A DNA stretch of 36,070 nucleotides, from NCBI GenBank assembly GCA_903919615.1, contig CAIXIX010000030.1, positions 1 to 36,070 of the forward strand. The letters run 5' to 3'. The translations under genes and the position numbers were made by a program. This DNA comes from an uncultured Chthonomonas sp. (GTDB lineage Bacteria; Armatimonadota; Chthonomonadetes; Chthonomonadales; Chthonomonadaceae). Shown piece by piece: positions 1-7,305 of this stretch (positions are counted from its first letter, which is position 1; every line of letters begins with the position of its first letter). The notes under the pieces were generated by a model, which saw only the letters and a list, made by a program, of their open reading frames with translations, searched no databases and was not told the origin of the DNA.

Positions 1-81
1 ACAACAAAGGCAGGGATAAAAACAAGAAGGCTCAAAGCTGGATGGAATGAACCCTACCTCGAACACCTCTTACTCAATTAA
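1..81 (+). CDS. C-terminal fragment of an unrecognised protein (5' end outside window)
   Basis: Frame 1 is open from the first base to a TAA at 79-81 and encodes about 26 residues. The composition is basic at first (TRRLKAGWNEPY) and then ends LEHLLLN. I do not recognise the family. The short basic stretch with 'KAGWN.. L..LL' resembles the C-terminus of some DDE transposases, but this is only a resemblance. It could equally be chance, because a stop-free 78 bases is not significant on its own. No start can be seen because the sequence begins inside it. Confidence 0.25.
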   Translation, partial: TTKAGIKTRRLKAGWNEPYLEHLLLN

Positions 82-221
82 GATGCGTTCGCCCTGCCCG
101 ATGATTAAGTATACTCAGTCGAGTAAGAACACTCGGTCGGCGCCTTGCCTTGTAATAATTAACGGTAATTTGGCATGGCTAGTTACGAATTACCTGTGTT
201 GTTCGGCAGTCAACTATTATA

Positions 222-1007
222 ATGAACATTAACCACCTATTCGAACATGAAATTGAGTATTTCACATTCGCGGCTGAAATTGAGAGGGCTTCCTGCTGTA
301 CGTTCCTGTGGAGGACTGACCTTCGCAATTGCAGAGAAGTCAATCGCTCGCTCTATATACGGGATGATGGGAGTGGACCAGACGCTATTGCCAGGTACAT
401 TCGATCCAGGTTCGCGGCAGAACGAATACCATGCAGTGTTGAGATCGATTTAGAAGCGGAACAGATTGGAGTTGGCGCAGCACTGAGACGATTGGGAATT
501 CTCCCGACGATCGGTTCGCGCGTTCTCATGTGCGCATACCAGCCAATTCAACCTATAGCACGCAATTCACCAGGCGTGACGGTGCGCGAGGTTCTCAAAG
601 ATTCACCGGATAGCGCAAGTCAGATCGAAACCTGGCTCAAGGTCAACCTTCACGAAGTTGATAGTTACGAGCATCCAGAGATGTGGCACTCGATGGCTAA
701 GTTGGAGGCAATGTGCGACCGAATCCGCCTCTATACTGCTTACATTGGCGAGGAACCTGTTTCAACCGCGACCTGTTTTAGCTCAAAGGGTATGAGCCGC
801 ATTGAGATGGTTGAGACCAGACACGAATTTCGGAGACGTGGCGCCGCGTCGGAAGTTGTTCGACAAGCGGTTAATGATGCCTTTGAAGCCGGCAGTGAGC
901 TAGTGTATCTCTTCACTGACGAAGGCGGAGATGCAGCAAGGCTTTACCAGCAGTTAGGATTTGCGATTGCGGGTAAAAATGTGTTTCGGAGGCACATATC
1001 GTCATAG
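222..1007 (+). CDS. GNAT-family N-acetyltransferase
   Basis: 261 aa, predicted cytoplasmic. The C-terminal third carries a GNAT fold signature. A beta-strand and acetyl-CoA pyrophosphate-binding loop appear as VETRHEFRRRGAASEVVRQAV (R/Q-x-x-G-x-A type) near residues 200-220. The typical end strand follows, LVYLFTDEGGDAARLYQQLGF, where the 'A..lYe.lGF' motif marks motif B. The N-terminal 120 residues do not match a family I know and may form a degenerate second GNAT half. The ATG at 222 has no good Shine-Dalgarno. A TATAAT lies at 217-222, so either the transcript is almost leaderless or the true start is further in. The substrate cannot be inferred. The gene stands alone and the next gene has its own promoter-like sequence. 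Confidence 0.8.
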   Translation: MNINHLFEHEIEYFTFAAEIERASCCTFLWRTDLRNCREVNRSLYIRDDGSGPDAIARYIRSRFAAERIPCSVEIDLEAEQIGVGAALRRLGILPTIGSRVLMCAYQPIQPIARNSPGVTVREVLKDSPDSASQIETWLKVNLHEVDSYEHPEMWHSMAKLEAMCDRIRLYTAYIGEEPVSTATCFSSKGMSRIEMVETRHEFRRRGAASEVVRQAVNDAFEAGSELVYLFTDEGGDAARLYQQLGFAIAGKNVFRRHISS

Positions 1008-1021
1008 CGGATTTTGCTCGC

Positions 1022-1051
1022 TTGACAGGCGTTCGGTATTTCCTACACAAT
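1022..1051 (+). promoter_or_regulatory. Candidate sigma-70-type promoter for the 1090-5020 operon
   Basis: A perfect TTGACA lies at 1022-1027. It is followed after 18 bases by CACAAT (1046-1051), or after 16 bases by TACACA (1044-1049). It is in the 82-base gap between the GNAT gene and the first operon gene, about 40 bases before the start codon. It is placed by consensus only. Confidence 0.4.
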
Positions 1052-1089
1052 GTCTTATTGTTCGGTACGCCATATAAAGGGGAGGTCAC

Positions 1090-1995
1090 ATGAATCGTGT
1101 TGTCAGCGTGAGCCTTGGTTCCTCGAAAAGAGATAAGAAGGTAACGGAGACCTTTTTCGGCACCGAGTTTGAAATTGAACGAATTGGCACCGATGGCGAC
1201 ATGGAGAAATATCGCCAGAAGATTGCCGAACTCGATGGTAAGGTCGACGCTTTTGGTGTTGGCGGCACAGATATTTACATTTATGCTGGAGATAAGCGCT
1301 ACACCTTCAATGAGATTGTGAAACTATGGTCGAACGCGAAGAAGACGCCGTTTGTTGATGGAAGTGGCCTGAAGCACACACTTGAACGTGAGACAGTTGC
1401 TTATCTTCAAGATAACGGTGTAGTCGATTTCAAAAGCAAGAACGTATTGTTAGTGTGTGCTGTAGATCGGTTTGGAATGGCCGAGGCGCTGGCGACCAGG
1501 GCAAAGTCGATTGTTTTTGGCGACATGATCTTCAATCTTGGGATCAACATTCCAATTAAGTCATGGGGAACGCTCACAGGACTCGCTCGTATCCTGCTGC
1601 CGATTATCATCCATGTTCCATTTAAATACCTTTACCCAACGGGGCCGAAACAGGACGCGATTACGCCGAAGTATGGCAAGTACTATGCAAATGCAGATGT
1701 GATTGCTGGCGACTTTCACCTGATTCGCCGCTACATGCCCGACGATCTCAAGGGTAAGATCATTCTGACCAACACGACAACGGAGGAGGATGTGGAGGAG
1801 CTTCGCAAACGTGGCGTTGCGAGGCTAATCACAACCACGCCGGTATTCTCTGGAAGATCGTTTGGCACAAATGTTATGGAGGCTGTGCTCATCACCTTGA
1901 TGGGCAAGCCTGCAGACCAAATATCCCCAGAAGAGTACCTTTCAAGGCTGAAAGAGCTCGGATGGAAACCGCAGATCCAGCAGCTTAACGGTTAG
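1090..1995 (+). CDS. Conserved protein of the 'quinate 5-dehydrogenase' annotation family; function uncertain
   Basis: 301 aa, ATG preceded by a strong GGAGGT at 1081-1086 (short spacing of 3). The N-terminus reads VVSVSLGSSKRDKKV..., then FEIERIGTDGD and DAFGVGGTDIYI. I recall this pattern from a conserved bacterial family named quinate 5-dehydrogenase in databases, often beside a dehydrogenase like the next gene. I see no convincing GxGxxG nucleotide-binding motif, so the enzymatic label should be treated as a name only. A hydrophobic stretch at about residues 160-182 (GTLTGLARILLPIIIHVPFKYL) could be a membrane-facing helix. The C-terminal half has an IILTNTT...LRKRGVARLITTTPVFSGRSFGTNVMEA segment resembling an alpha/beta domain. 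It is first in a three-gene operon, 28 bases before the acyl-ACP-reductase-like gene, which suggests they act together. Confidence 0.7.
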   Translation: MNRVVSVSLGSSKRDKKVTETFFGTEFEIERIGTDGDMEKYRQKIAELDGKVDAFGVGGTDIYIYAGDKRYTFNEIVKLWSNAKKTPFVDGSGLKHTLERETVAYLQDNGVVDFKSKNVLLVCAVDRFGMAEALATRAKSIVFGDMIFNLGINIPIKSWGTLTGLARILLPIIIHVPFKYLYPTGPKQDAITPKYGKYYANADVIAGDFHLIRRYMPDDLKGKIILTNTTTEEDVEELRKRGVARLITTTPVFSGRSFGTNVMEAVLITLMGKPADQISPEEYLSRLKELGWKPQIQQLNG

Positions 1996-2023
1996 CGGGG
2001 TTGTGCGGTGGTACGGAGTTATA

Positions 2024-3124
2024 ATGCAGCGATTTGCTTTTATCATCCATCCAATAAACATAAAGCGTGACGTGGGTCGTAAGTACCCTGTTGCGAAAAT
2101 TATGCCGGAAGCGATGATCGAGTGGTATATAAAGCGACGAGACCCGATCGTCGTGGCGGATGCGGTAGGGGTTCGGTCAATCACCGGTGAGGAGGCTAGA
2201 GGTTGGTATATTGCCTGCCCTCTGACGCCTCGTCAGATGATGCAACTCCCGGTCGAGTTTGTCTACTCCAAGCTTGAGAAAAGCTGCCGAATTGCCAAAG
2301 AGCTTGGCGCCGAGATCGTAGGTCTCGGTGCATTTTCGTCGGTGGTTGGCGATGGCGGGGTTACGCTTTCGAAACGCATTCCCGGTTTCGCGATCACCAC
2401 CGGAAACTCTTACACCGTTGCAACAGCTATCGAAGGGGCACGTACCGCCGGCGAGATGCTAGGGCATGAGATCTCGAAATCACAGGTGGCCATTATTGGG
2501 GCCACAGGATCTATTGGCGCTACGTGCGCAGAGTCGCTTTCCAGAGACGCTGCAGAAATAGTTCTGATTGGTCGTGATACGGCGAGGCTGGAACAGGTTC
2601 AGGATCGAATTAAAGCAAGCGGTCGTGCTCGCCTAAGAACCTGCACGGATATTGCCGAAGGCCTCAAAGATGCAGACATCGTGATCACAGTAACCAGCGC
2701 TGTGGATGCCGTTGTTCTCCCCGAACATATCAAATCTGGCGCAGTAATCTGCGATGTCGCGCGACCGCGCGATGTGTCTGTTCGAGTGGCAAAAGAGCGA
2801 AAAGACGTGCTCGTAATAGAGGGTGGCGTGGTTGCCGTGCCAGGAGAGTTCAGACTGCCCAAGCCGGACAAGCCCGACTCTGAGTTTTCGTTCGGATTTC
2901 CTCCAGGAACGGCATACGCCTGCATGGCCGAAACGATGATGCTCGCTCTGGATCAGCGGTACGAGTGTTTCACGCTAGGAAAAGACGTATCTATCCAACA
3001 GGTCGATGAGATTTGTGGTATCGCGAAGAAACATGGCTTCAAGCTCGGCGGTTTCAGGTCCTTCGAACGGGCAGTGGATCCGGAGATGATCGAGTCGGTA
3101 AGAAAGAATGCCGGGATCCGGTAA
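2024..3124 (+). CDS. Long-chain acyl-ACP reductase (AAR)-like dehydrogenase
   Basis: 366 aa from the ATG at 2024, chosen over an upstream GTG at 2003 because GGAG sits at 2015-2018 with 5-base spacing. It resembles the cyanobacterial AAR that reduces acyl-ACP to fatty aldehyde with NADPH. Shared features in the same order are LGAEIVGLGAFSSVV near 95-108, TTGNSYTVATAIEG near 125-138, a Rossmann loop IIGATGSIGATC at about 157-168, an IEGGVV motif near 265, and AYACMAETMMLAL near 298-310. Cys300 in that last motif matches the position of the catalytic acyl-accepting cysteine of AAR, from memory of the family. The end, IAKKHGFKLGGFRSF, also matches. No aldehyde-deformylating oxygenase is present in the window, so alkane formation is not implied. 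Alternatives are another acyl-thioester reductase or an amino-acid-dehydrogenase-like enzyme (databases use such names). It sits 12 bases before the peptidase. Confidence 0.75.
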   Translation: MQRFAFIIHPINIKRDVGRKYPVAKIMPEAMIEWYIKRRDPIVVADAVGVRSITGEEARGWYIACPLTPRQMMQLPVEFVYSKLEKSCRIAKELGAEIVGLGAFSSVVGDGGVTLSKRIPGFAITTGNSYTVATAIEGARTAGEMLGHEISKSQVAIIGATGSIGATCAESLSRDAAEIVLIGRDTARLEQVQDRIKASGRARLRTCTDIAEGLKDADIVITVTSAVDAVVLPEHIKSGAVICDVARPRDVSVRVAKERKDVLVIEGGVVAVPGEFRLPKPDKPDSEFSFGFPPGTAYACMAETMMLALDQRYECFTLGKDVSIQQVDEICGIAKKHGFKLGGFRSFERAVDPEMIESVRKNAGIR

Positions 3125-3136
3125 AAGGCACCTATC

Positions 3137-5020
3137 ATGACCCAGGTTTATGACGCAACACCTCTCATCCCGCGCGCAGTTCTCTTTGGAAACCCGGAAC
3201 GTGCCGCCCCGAGCATCTCGCCGGATGGAAGAACCATCGCCTACCTTGCGCCGCAGGACGGTGTGTTAAACATATGGGTTCAACCCGTTGCGGGCGGCGA
3301 GACCAGGGTAGTAACTGCAGACACTAAACGAGGCATACGGATATTCTTCTGGCAGGAGGATAGCCAGCACGTTTTCTATCTTCAGGATCTCGATGGCGAT
3401 GAGAACTGGCATGTGTATCAGACGAACATCGAGAGCCTGACCACGCGAGATTTAACACCACATCCGGGTGTTCATGCACAGGTGGTTGGCGTTAGCTCAG
3501 GTGTTCCTAATGAACTTTTGGTTGGGCTGAATCTTCGTAACCCGCAGTTGATCGATGTATATCGAATCGATTTGGCTACGGGCGAATCGGTTCTGGATAC
3601 GGAAAACCCTGGCGATGTAGCCGGTTGGACAGCTGATAATCAGCTTCGCGTGCGTTCTGCGCAGGCGATGCGCGAAGATGGCAGCACCGAAATTCGGCTT
3701 CGCCCTACGGTTGATGCTCCCTGGGAGAGTTTCCTGAACTGGGGCGCCGATGAATCGTTCGGCGGGCTGATGGGATTTACTGGCGATGACAACGGCGTTC
3801 GGGTTATCAGCAGCGTGGATGCAAACTCTGCCCGCCTCATCGAAATCGATATCGCCACCGGCGCCTCCACCGTTGTCGCCGAGGATCCTCTATACGACGT
3901 CTCTGCGGTTATAAGCCATCCCCTCACCCACGTAATCGAGGCCGTAGGATTTCGGCGGGCACAATTGGAGTGGACAGTTCTTGACGATGCCCTGCAGGCG
4001 GATCTGGAATTCCTTGCCTCATCTGAACCTGGTGAAATAAACATAGGCAGCCGGGACAATGCCGATAGTGTATGGATCGTTACCTTTGTTAACGATACAA
4101 ACCCTGCGAAAAACTACATCTACTACCGTAACGAGCGGAGGTTAGAATTCCTATTTACCTCTCAGCCCGCCTTTGATAACTATGTTCTCGCGCCGCTGGA
4201 GCCGATATCTTACGCGGCAAGAGACGGAATGACGTTGCATGGCTATCTGGCGACTCCGGTTGGTATACCTCCGGTAAACTTGCCTCTTATTCTCCTTGTG
4301 CATGGCGGACCGTGGCATCGCGACACGTGGGGCTTCAACCCATCTGTGCAGCATCTTGTTAACCGTGGATACGCCGTGCTTTGCATTAACTTCCGAGGCT
4401 CTACCGGTTACGGCAAAGACTACCTGAATGCGGGAGACCGTGAGTGGGCCGGTAAGATGCACGATGACCTGATCGATGGGAAGCGGTGGGCGATTAGCAC
4501 AGGAGTTGCCGACCCGAATCGTGTAGCGATTATGGGCGGAAGCTACGGCGGATATGCCACGTTGGTCGGATTAACCTATACTCCCGATGAGTTTGTCTGT
4601 GGTGTTGATATCGTTGGACCTTCAAACTTGATCACGCTGCTTGAGTCTTTCCCGCCGTACTGGAAGACACTAACGGCCATGATGGCGAAGCGAGTTGGGG
4701 ACCTAAACACAGACCAGGAGTTTCTTAAATCGCGTTCGCCGCTGCATCTTGCAGATCGAATCGTCGCGCCGCTTCTCATTGGACAGGGTGCAAACGACCC
4801 GCGCGTAAAGCAGGCCGAGAGTGATCAGATTGTCGAGGCGATGCGCCGAAACGGCAAGCCTGTGGAATACCTGCTCTTTCCTGATGAGGGCCATGGGTTC
4901 GCGCGACCTGAGAACCGATTCAAGTTCTTCGCCGCGACGGAGATCTTTCTGGCGAAGTATCTGGGTGGTCGAGCAGAACCCGCGAGCGACGCAGAAGCCG
5001 CAGACGAACTGATGCATTAA
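3137..5020 (+). CDS. S9-family prolyl oligopeptidase / acylaminoacyl-peptidase-like serine peptidase
   Basis: 627 aa with no signal peptide, so probably cytoplasmic. Residues 20-340 form a WD40/TolB-like beta-propeller with repeated strands such as APSISPDGRTIAYLAP and FFWQEDSQHVFYLQD. Residues 355-615 are the alpha/beta-hydrolase domain. The catalytic triad is visible: Ser469 in GGSYGGYA, Asp554 in GANDPRV, and His586 in DEGHGF. The oxyanion-hole segment LLVHGGPWHRD is at about 386-395. Family members cleave short peptides or remove acylated N-terminal residues, but the substrate is unknown. It is the third gene of the operon, starting 12 bases after the reductase stop with an AAAAGG-type ribosome site. 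An acyl-hydrolase role linked to the AAR-like gene is possible but is only inference. Confidence 0.9.
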   Translation: MTQVYDATPLIPRAVLFGNPERAAPSISPDGRTIAYLAPQDGVLNIWVQPVAGGETRVVTADTKRGIRIFFWQEDSQHVFYLQDLDGDENWHVYQTNIESLTTRDLTPHPGVHAQVVGVSSGVPNELLVGLNLRNPQLIDVYRIDLATGESVLDTENPGDVAGWTADNQLRVRSAQAMREDGSTEIRLRPTVDAPWESFLNWGADESFGGLMGFTGDDNGVRVISSVDANSARLIEIDIATGASTVVAEDPLYDVSAVISHPLTHVIEAVGFRRAQLEWTVLDDALQADLEFLASSEPGEINIGSRDNADSVWIVTFVNDTNPAKNYIYYRNERRLEFLFTSQPAFDNYVLAPLEPISYAARDGMTLHGYLATPVGIPPVNLPLILLVHGGPWHRDTWGFNPSVQHLVNRGYAVLCINFRGSTGYGKDYLNAGDREWAGKMHDDLIDGKRWAISTGVADPNRVAIMGGSYGGYATLVGLTYTPDEFVCGVDIVGPSNLITLLESFPPYWKTLTAMMAKRVGDLNTDQEFLKSRSPLHLADRIVAPLLIGQGANDPRVKQAESDQIVEAMRRNGKPVEYLLFPDEGHGFARPENRFKFFAATEIFLAKYLGGRAEPASDAEAADELMH

Positions 5021-5034
5021 GTTTGAATTGGACC

Positions 5035-5071
5035 GGGGCCGGTCGATCATTATTCGAGATCTACCGGCCCT
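5035..5071. terminator. Bidirectional hairpin between convergent genes
   Basis: GGGCCGGT at 5036-5043 pairs with ACCGGCCC at 5063-5070. An inner GATC/GATC pair (5045-5048 with 5058-5061) leaves a 9-base loop. It lies 15 bases after the peptidase stop and 50 bases from the end of the minus-strand exosortase-like gene, so it could end both transcripts. No T-run follows in either direction, so efficiency is doubtful. Confidence 0.4.
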
Positions 5072-5120
5072 GCCTTGTTCGGACCCGCTATTTCCGACCT
5101 CAACGACTCAAATCGTAAGC

Positions 5121-6818
5121 CTATTGCGTTGTTATGCTTCCCGTACCAACCACAGGAGAAGGATCTGCCTGAGCCGGCGCCTCCCCTTTCATAACCGGCG
5201 CAATCTCATTCCACAGGCCAGACATAAAATGCGTTAGCTGGGTTTTTCGGATGGCTGTCTCACCAATGTTAACGGGCATAAACCGAACGAAATAGGATGC
5301 CTTACCGGTGTCGTTAACTAGCATCTGATGCATTATAGAACCGCGGATCTGCTTGGCGTCTTGCATTACTGTGCCATTAACAACGTAGCAATACATCATA
5401 AACGTCGGCATTGGCATGCCGACATCCTGAAACGTGGACTCCTGAACTTGCAATGGACCTCGAGGCGTGGTAATCACCGGCCGCGCAACGTCTGTCATGG
5501 GCGTGTTAGCGCCGCGCATGCAAGCGTGAGGATCGTGAAAAGTAGTTCTGCCCGACCCGCAGGTGATGAATACCTGGTTCAGAGATCCGTCGCTGCCTTT
5601 GTAAATGCGATTGATGACGCGCGTCGGGATCAGAGTGTCCGCTTCAGCCTGAGTTATTCGATCCAGCATCGGATCTTGCGCACGCGTGGTTGATGTGTAA
5701 CGCACGCCATCCCACGTGAAATCCATTGGTACCTGGAACGTCGCAATAGGCGTAACCGGGTGGACCGGCCGCAGAATGAACGCACGCGCACCAATACCGA
5801 CGAGAAACAAACAGTCTGTAGCGACAACCAGTGGTAACGCTTTGCGTGTCATCGTGCTAATTGGCCTCGAGGATAGCGTATCTCGAACAGCCGCTTTCAG
5901 GTCGGCAGTGAGACTTTTCAAAACCGACTCTTCCGCAGACAGATCGGAAGTCGATCTAAGTCTGCAGCCGAGTTTCAGCGAAATCCAGGGCAGCAGCACG
6001 GCGAGCAGCAGGAGAGCAGCAAAACCAGAGTAGCCGTGGTAAAAGACGGCTATTTCCCGGTTTGTCAGCTCGCCAATTGCACCCTCAAAAACCAGGCGCA
6101 GAATGTTGATGGCCACACTCAGGGGAATTGCGATTGCAGCGACGATCAGTCTCTTGAACTTATTACCATTAGTCAGAAGCACATAGGCCGCGGAGGCAAC
6201 AAGCAGCGAAAGGATTATATGGGCGCCGGCAGGCAGAGGCTCAACGGCTGAAACAAAAGAATCCAGATGCAGCACCATGCCAGACTCGACAGTGTGTAAC
6301 TGCAGTATGCTTAGGATGCTGGCAGCGAACTGGGACGATCGCTGCTGGATCAGCGGAGCTATCGGGTTAAAAACCTGATCGGGAATGAACGGGATTGCCG
6401 CCGCAATGAGCGCTAACGGTGCAGCCAACTGCCGTGTCCTTTGGATACCCATTGTGACTATACAGGCGCCGACCAGCACAAACACAAATGAGATGGACTG
6501 AATTGCAACAATATCGAGGCGAATTCCGGCAAGCATTAAAAGCAATCCTAAAGCGGCAGGTACGATTCCTATCCAGGTTGGCTTCACCAACGTGGCCTGG
6601 GATTTTGCCTTGCGCCATACATCGATAACGAAGTAGATAGGAACAAAGAGCACAGGAGCATAAAACTTGCCAGGTGCGTTCCAGTCGGCAAGCCAGTGCA
6701 TAAACACGGCGCCATAGAGGACACAGATTAAAACTATCGCCACGACAACCGGGGAGATGAGAATCGGTGTGGCAGAGTGTGGTTTTGGTTCTGAGTCTTG
6801 AGCCATTTTGTAGTCCAT
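5121..6818 (-). CDS. Exosortase/EpsI fusion, apparently lacking the catalytic cysteine
   Basis: 565 aa from the ATG at 6818; an ATG at 6890 and another at 6806 are alternatives. A TATAAT on the minus strand (6837-6832) lies just upstream and argues against 6890. The first 290 residues hold about eight hydrophobic helices typical of the exosortase/archaeosortase fold. Residues 360-550 form the EpsI-type (DUF3485) tail, with FHDPHACMRG containing His428 and Cys433. Exosortases cleave PEP-CTERM-like sorting signals using an invariant Cys, Arg and His. Here the Arg (NILR, Arg241) and the His (FYHGYSGF, His261) are present. The expected ACSG segment reads LPAG (around residues 195-198), so Pro occupies the Cys position. 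I saw no PEP-CTERM tail on other proteins in the window. It may be a catalytically dead or mechanistically changed member tied to exopolysaccharide export. Confidence 0.8.
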   Translation of the reverse strand: MDYKMAQDSEPKPHSATPILISPVVVAIVLICVLYGAVFMHWLADWNAPGKFYAPVLFVPIYFVIDVWRKAKSQATLVKPTWIGIVPAALGLLLMLAGIRLDIVAIQSISFVFVLVGACIVTMGIQRTRQLAAPLALIAAAIPFIPDQVFNPIAPLIQQRSSQFAASILSILQLHTVESGMVLHLDSFVSAVEPLPAGAHIILSLLVASAAYVLLTNGNKFKRLIVAAIAIPLSVAINILRLVFEGAIGELTNREIAVFYHGYSGFAALLLLAVLLPWISLKLGCRLRSTSDLSAEESVLKSLTADLKAAVRDTLSSRPISTMTRKALPLVVATDCLFLVGIGARAFILRPVHPVTPIATFQVPMDFTWDGVRYTSTTRAQDPMLDRITQAEADTLIPTRVINRIYKGSDGSLNQVFITCGSGRTTFHDPHACMRGANTPMTDVARPVITTPRGPLQVQESTFQDVGMPMPTFMMYCYVVNGTVMQDAKQIRGSIMHQMLVNDTGKASYFVRFMPVNIGETAIRKTQLTHFMSGLWNEIAPVMKGEAPAQADPSPVVGTGSITTQ

Positions 6819-6831
6819 GTTAGTGCCGAAA

Positions 6832-6837
6832 ATTATA
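6832..6837 (-). promoter_or_regulatory. Candidate -10 box for the exosortase-like gene
   Basis: TATAAT on the minus strand, 13 bases upstream of the ATG at 6818. No good -35 is visible at 16-18 bases. It helps choose the start, because a transcript beginning here would exclude the ATG at 6890. Confidence 0.3.
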
Positions 6838-6991
6838 CCCGGAAGCGTCAAACCATGCTGTGCGCAGGTTGCAGACCTACGACCTGGCATTACTTCTAAT
6901 GTGCCATACGTTCAAGATTCGTGCCCGGCCGTTACCAGTCGAGCCCGAGTGTAATCCTGCTCAAGGTGAATATTCAGGGTAAACTGATATC

Positions 6992-6997
6992 AGGAGG
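6992..6997 (+). promoter_or_regulatory. Strong Shine-Dalgarno for the small protein gene
   Basis: A perfect AGGAGG lies 9 bases before the ATG at 7007. It is among the best ribosome sites in the window and supports the reality of the short downstream gene. Confidence 0.7.
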
Positions 6998-7006
6998 GTT
7001 GAAATA

Positions 7007-7201
7007 ATGTCTAGTCCAGGACGAAAAATTGCCCGACAGGTTCAGCGTTCCACTCCCGAAGCCAAGGAGCAGGCAAAGGCTGAGCAGGCCGAGAAGAAAG
7101 AGCAGTCCCTGCGTCAGGATGCCCAGAAGGCGAGCAAGCCAATGGCATCCGGATACAAACCGCTCACTCAGGTAAGACAGCGCAGATCCGGCAACTCCTG
7201 A
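7007..7201 (+). CDS. Small basic, charged protein of unknown function
   Basis: 64 aa, rich in Lys, Arg, Gln, Glu and Ala with almost no hydrophobic residues. The middle (EAKEQAKAEQAEKKEQSLRQDAQKA, about residues 19-43) looks like a single charged helix or coiled coil, and the tail QVRQRRSGNS is basic. There is no cysteine, signal or membrane segment. The perfect AGGAGG at 6992 and a strong hairpin 30 bases after the stop make it a self-contained transcription unit, which is the best evidence that it is a gene. Its composition would fit a nucleic-acid- or ribosome-associated protein or a desiccation/stress protein, but I do not recognise the family. It is divergent from the exosortase-like gene. 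Confidence 0.65.
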   Translation: MSSPGRKIARQVQRSTPEAKEQAKAEQAEKKEQSLRQDAQKASKPMASGYKPLTQVRQRRSGNS

Positions 7202-7231
7202 TCCAGCGTTTTGATTGTATGACGGGTTACT

Positions 7232-7264
7232 GAGAGCCGAAAGCGCACTGCGCTTTCGGCTCTC
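7232..7264 (+). terminator. Perfect 14-bp hairpin after the small protein gene
   Basis: GAGAGCCGAAAGCG (7232-7245) and CGCTTTCGGCTCTC (7251-7264) are exact inverted copies with a 5-base loop. The stem could extend one more pair. It sits 31 bases after the small-gene stop and before the alpha-galactosidase gene. Only a weak T-content follows (GTTACAT), so it may be a stability or partial-termination element rather than a classic Rho-independent terminator. Confidence 0.55.
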
Positions 7265-7283
7265 GTTACATGATGACAGACTG

Positions 7284-7289
7284 TATAAT
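7284..7289 (+). promoter_or_regulatory. Candidate -10 box for the alpha-galactosidase/copper-ATPase unit
   Basis: TATAAT between the hairpin and the ATG at 7306. Transcription starting about 7296 would leave only the GAGG ribosome site at 7294 near the 5' end. No convincing -35 is seen at 17 bases. It supports choosing 7306 rather than 7270 as the start. Confidence 0.25.
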
Positions 7290-7305
7290 TTTCGAGGGCA
7301 TAGCG

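Noticed and set aside
113-139. Imperfect direct repeat ACTC(A/G)GTCG in the first gap
   Set aside because: Only two copies of nine bases with one mismatch, and no known operator. Too weak to call a site.
4151-4462. Long antisense open frame inside the S9 peptidase, and similar ones elsewhere
   Set aside because: These lie opposite genes with intact catalytic motifs and show no domain, signal or ribosome site. They are shadows of coding bias.
5121-6818. PEP-CTERM substrates for the exosortase-like protein
   Set aside because: I checked the C-termini of the secreted proteins in the window and found no Pro-Glu-Pro plus hydrophobic helix plus basic tail.
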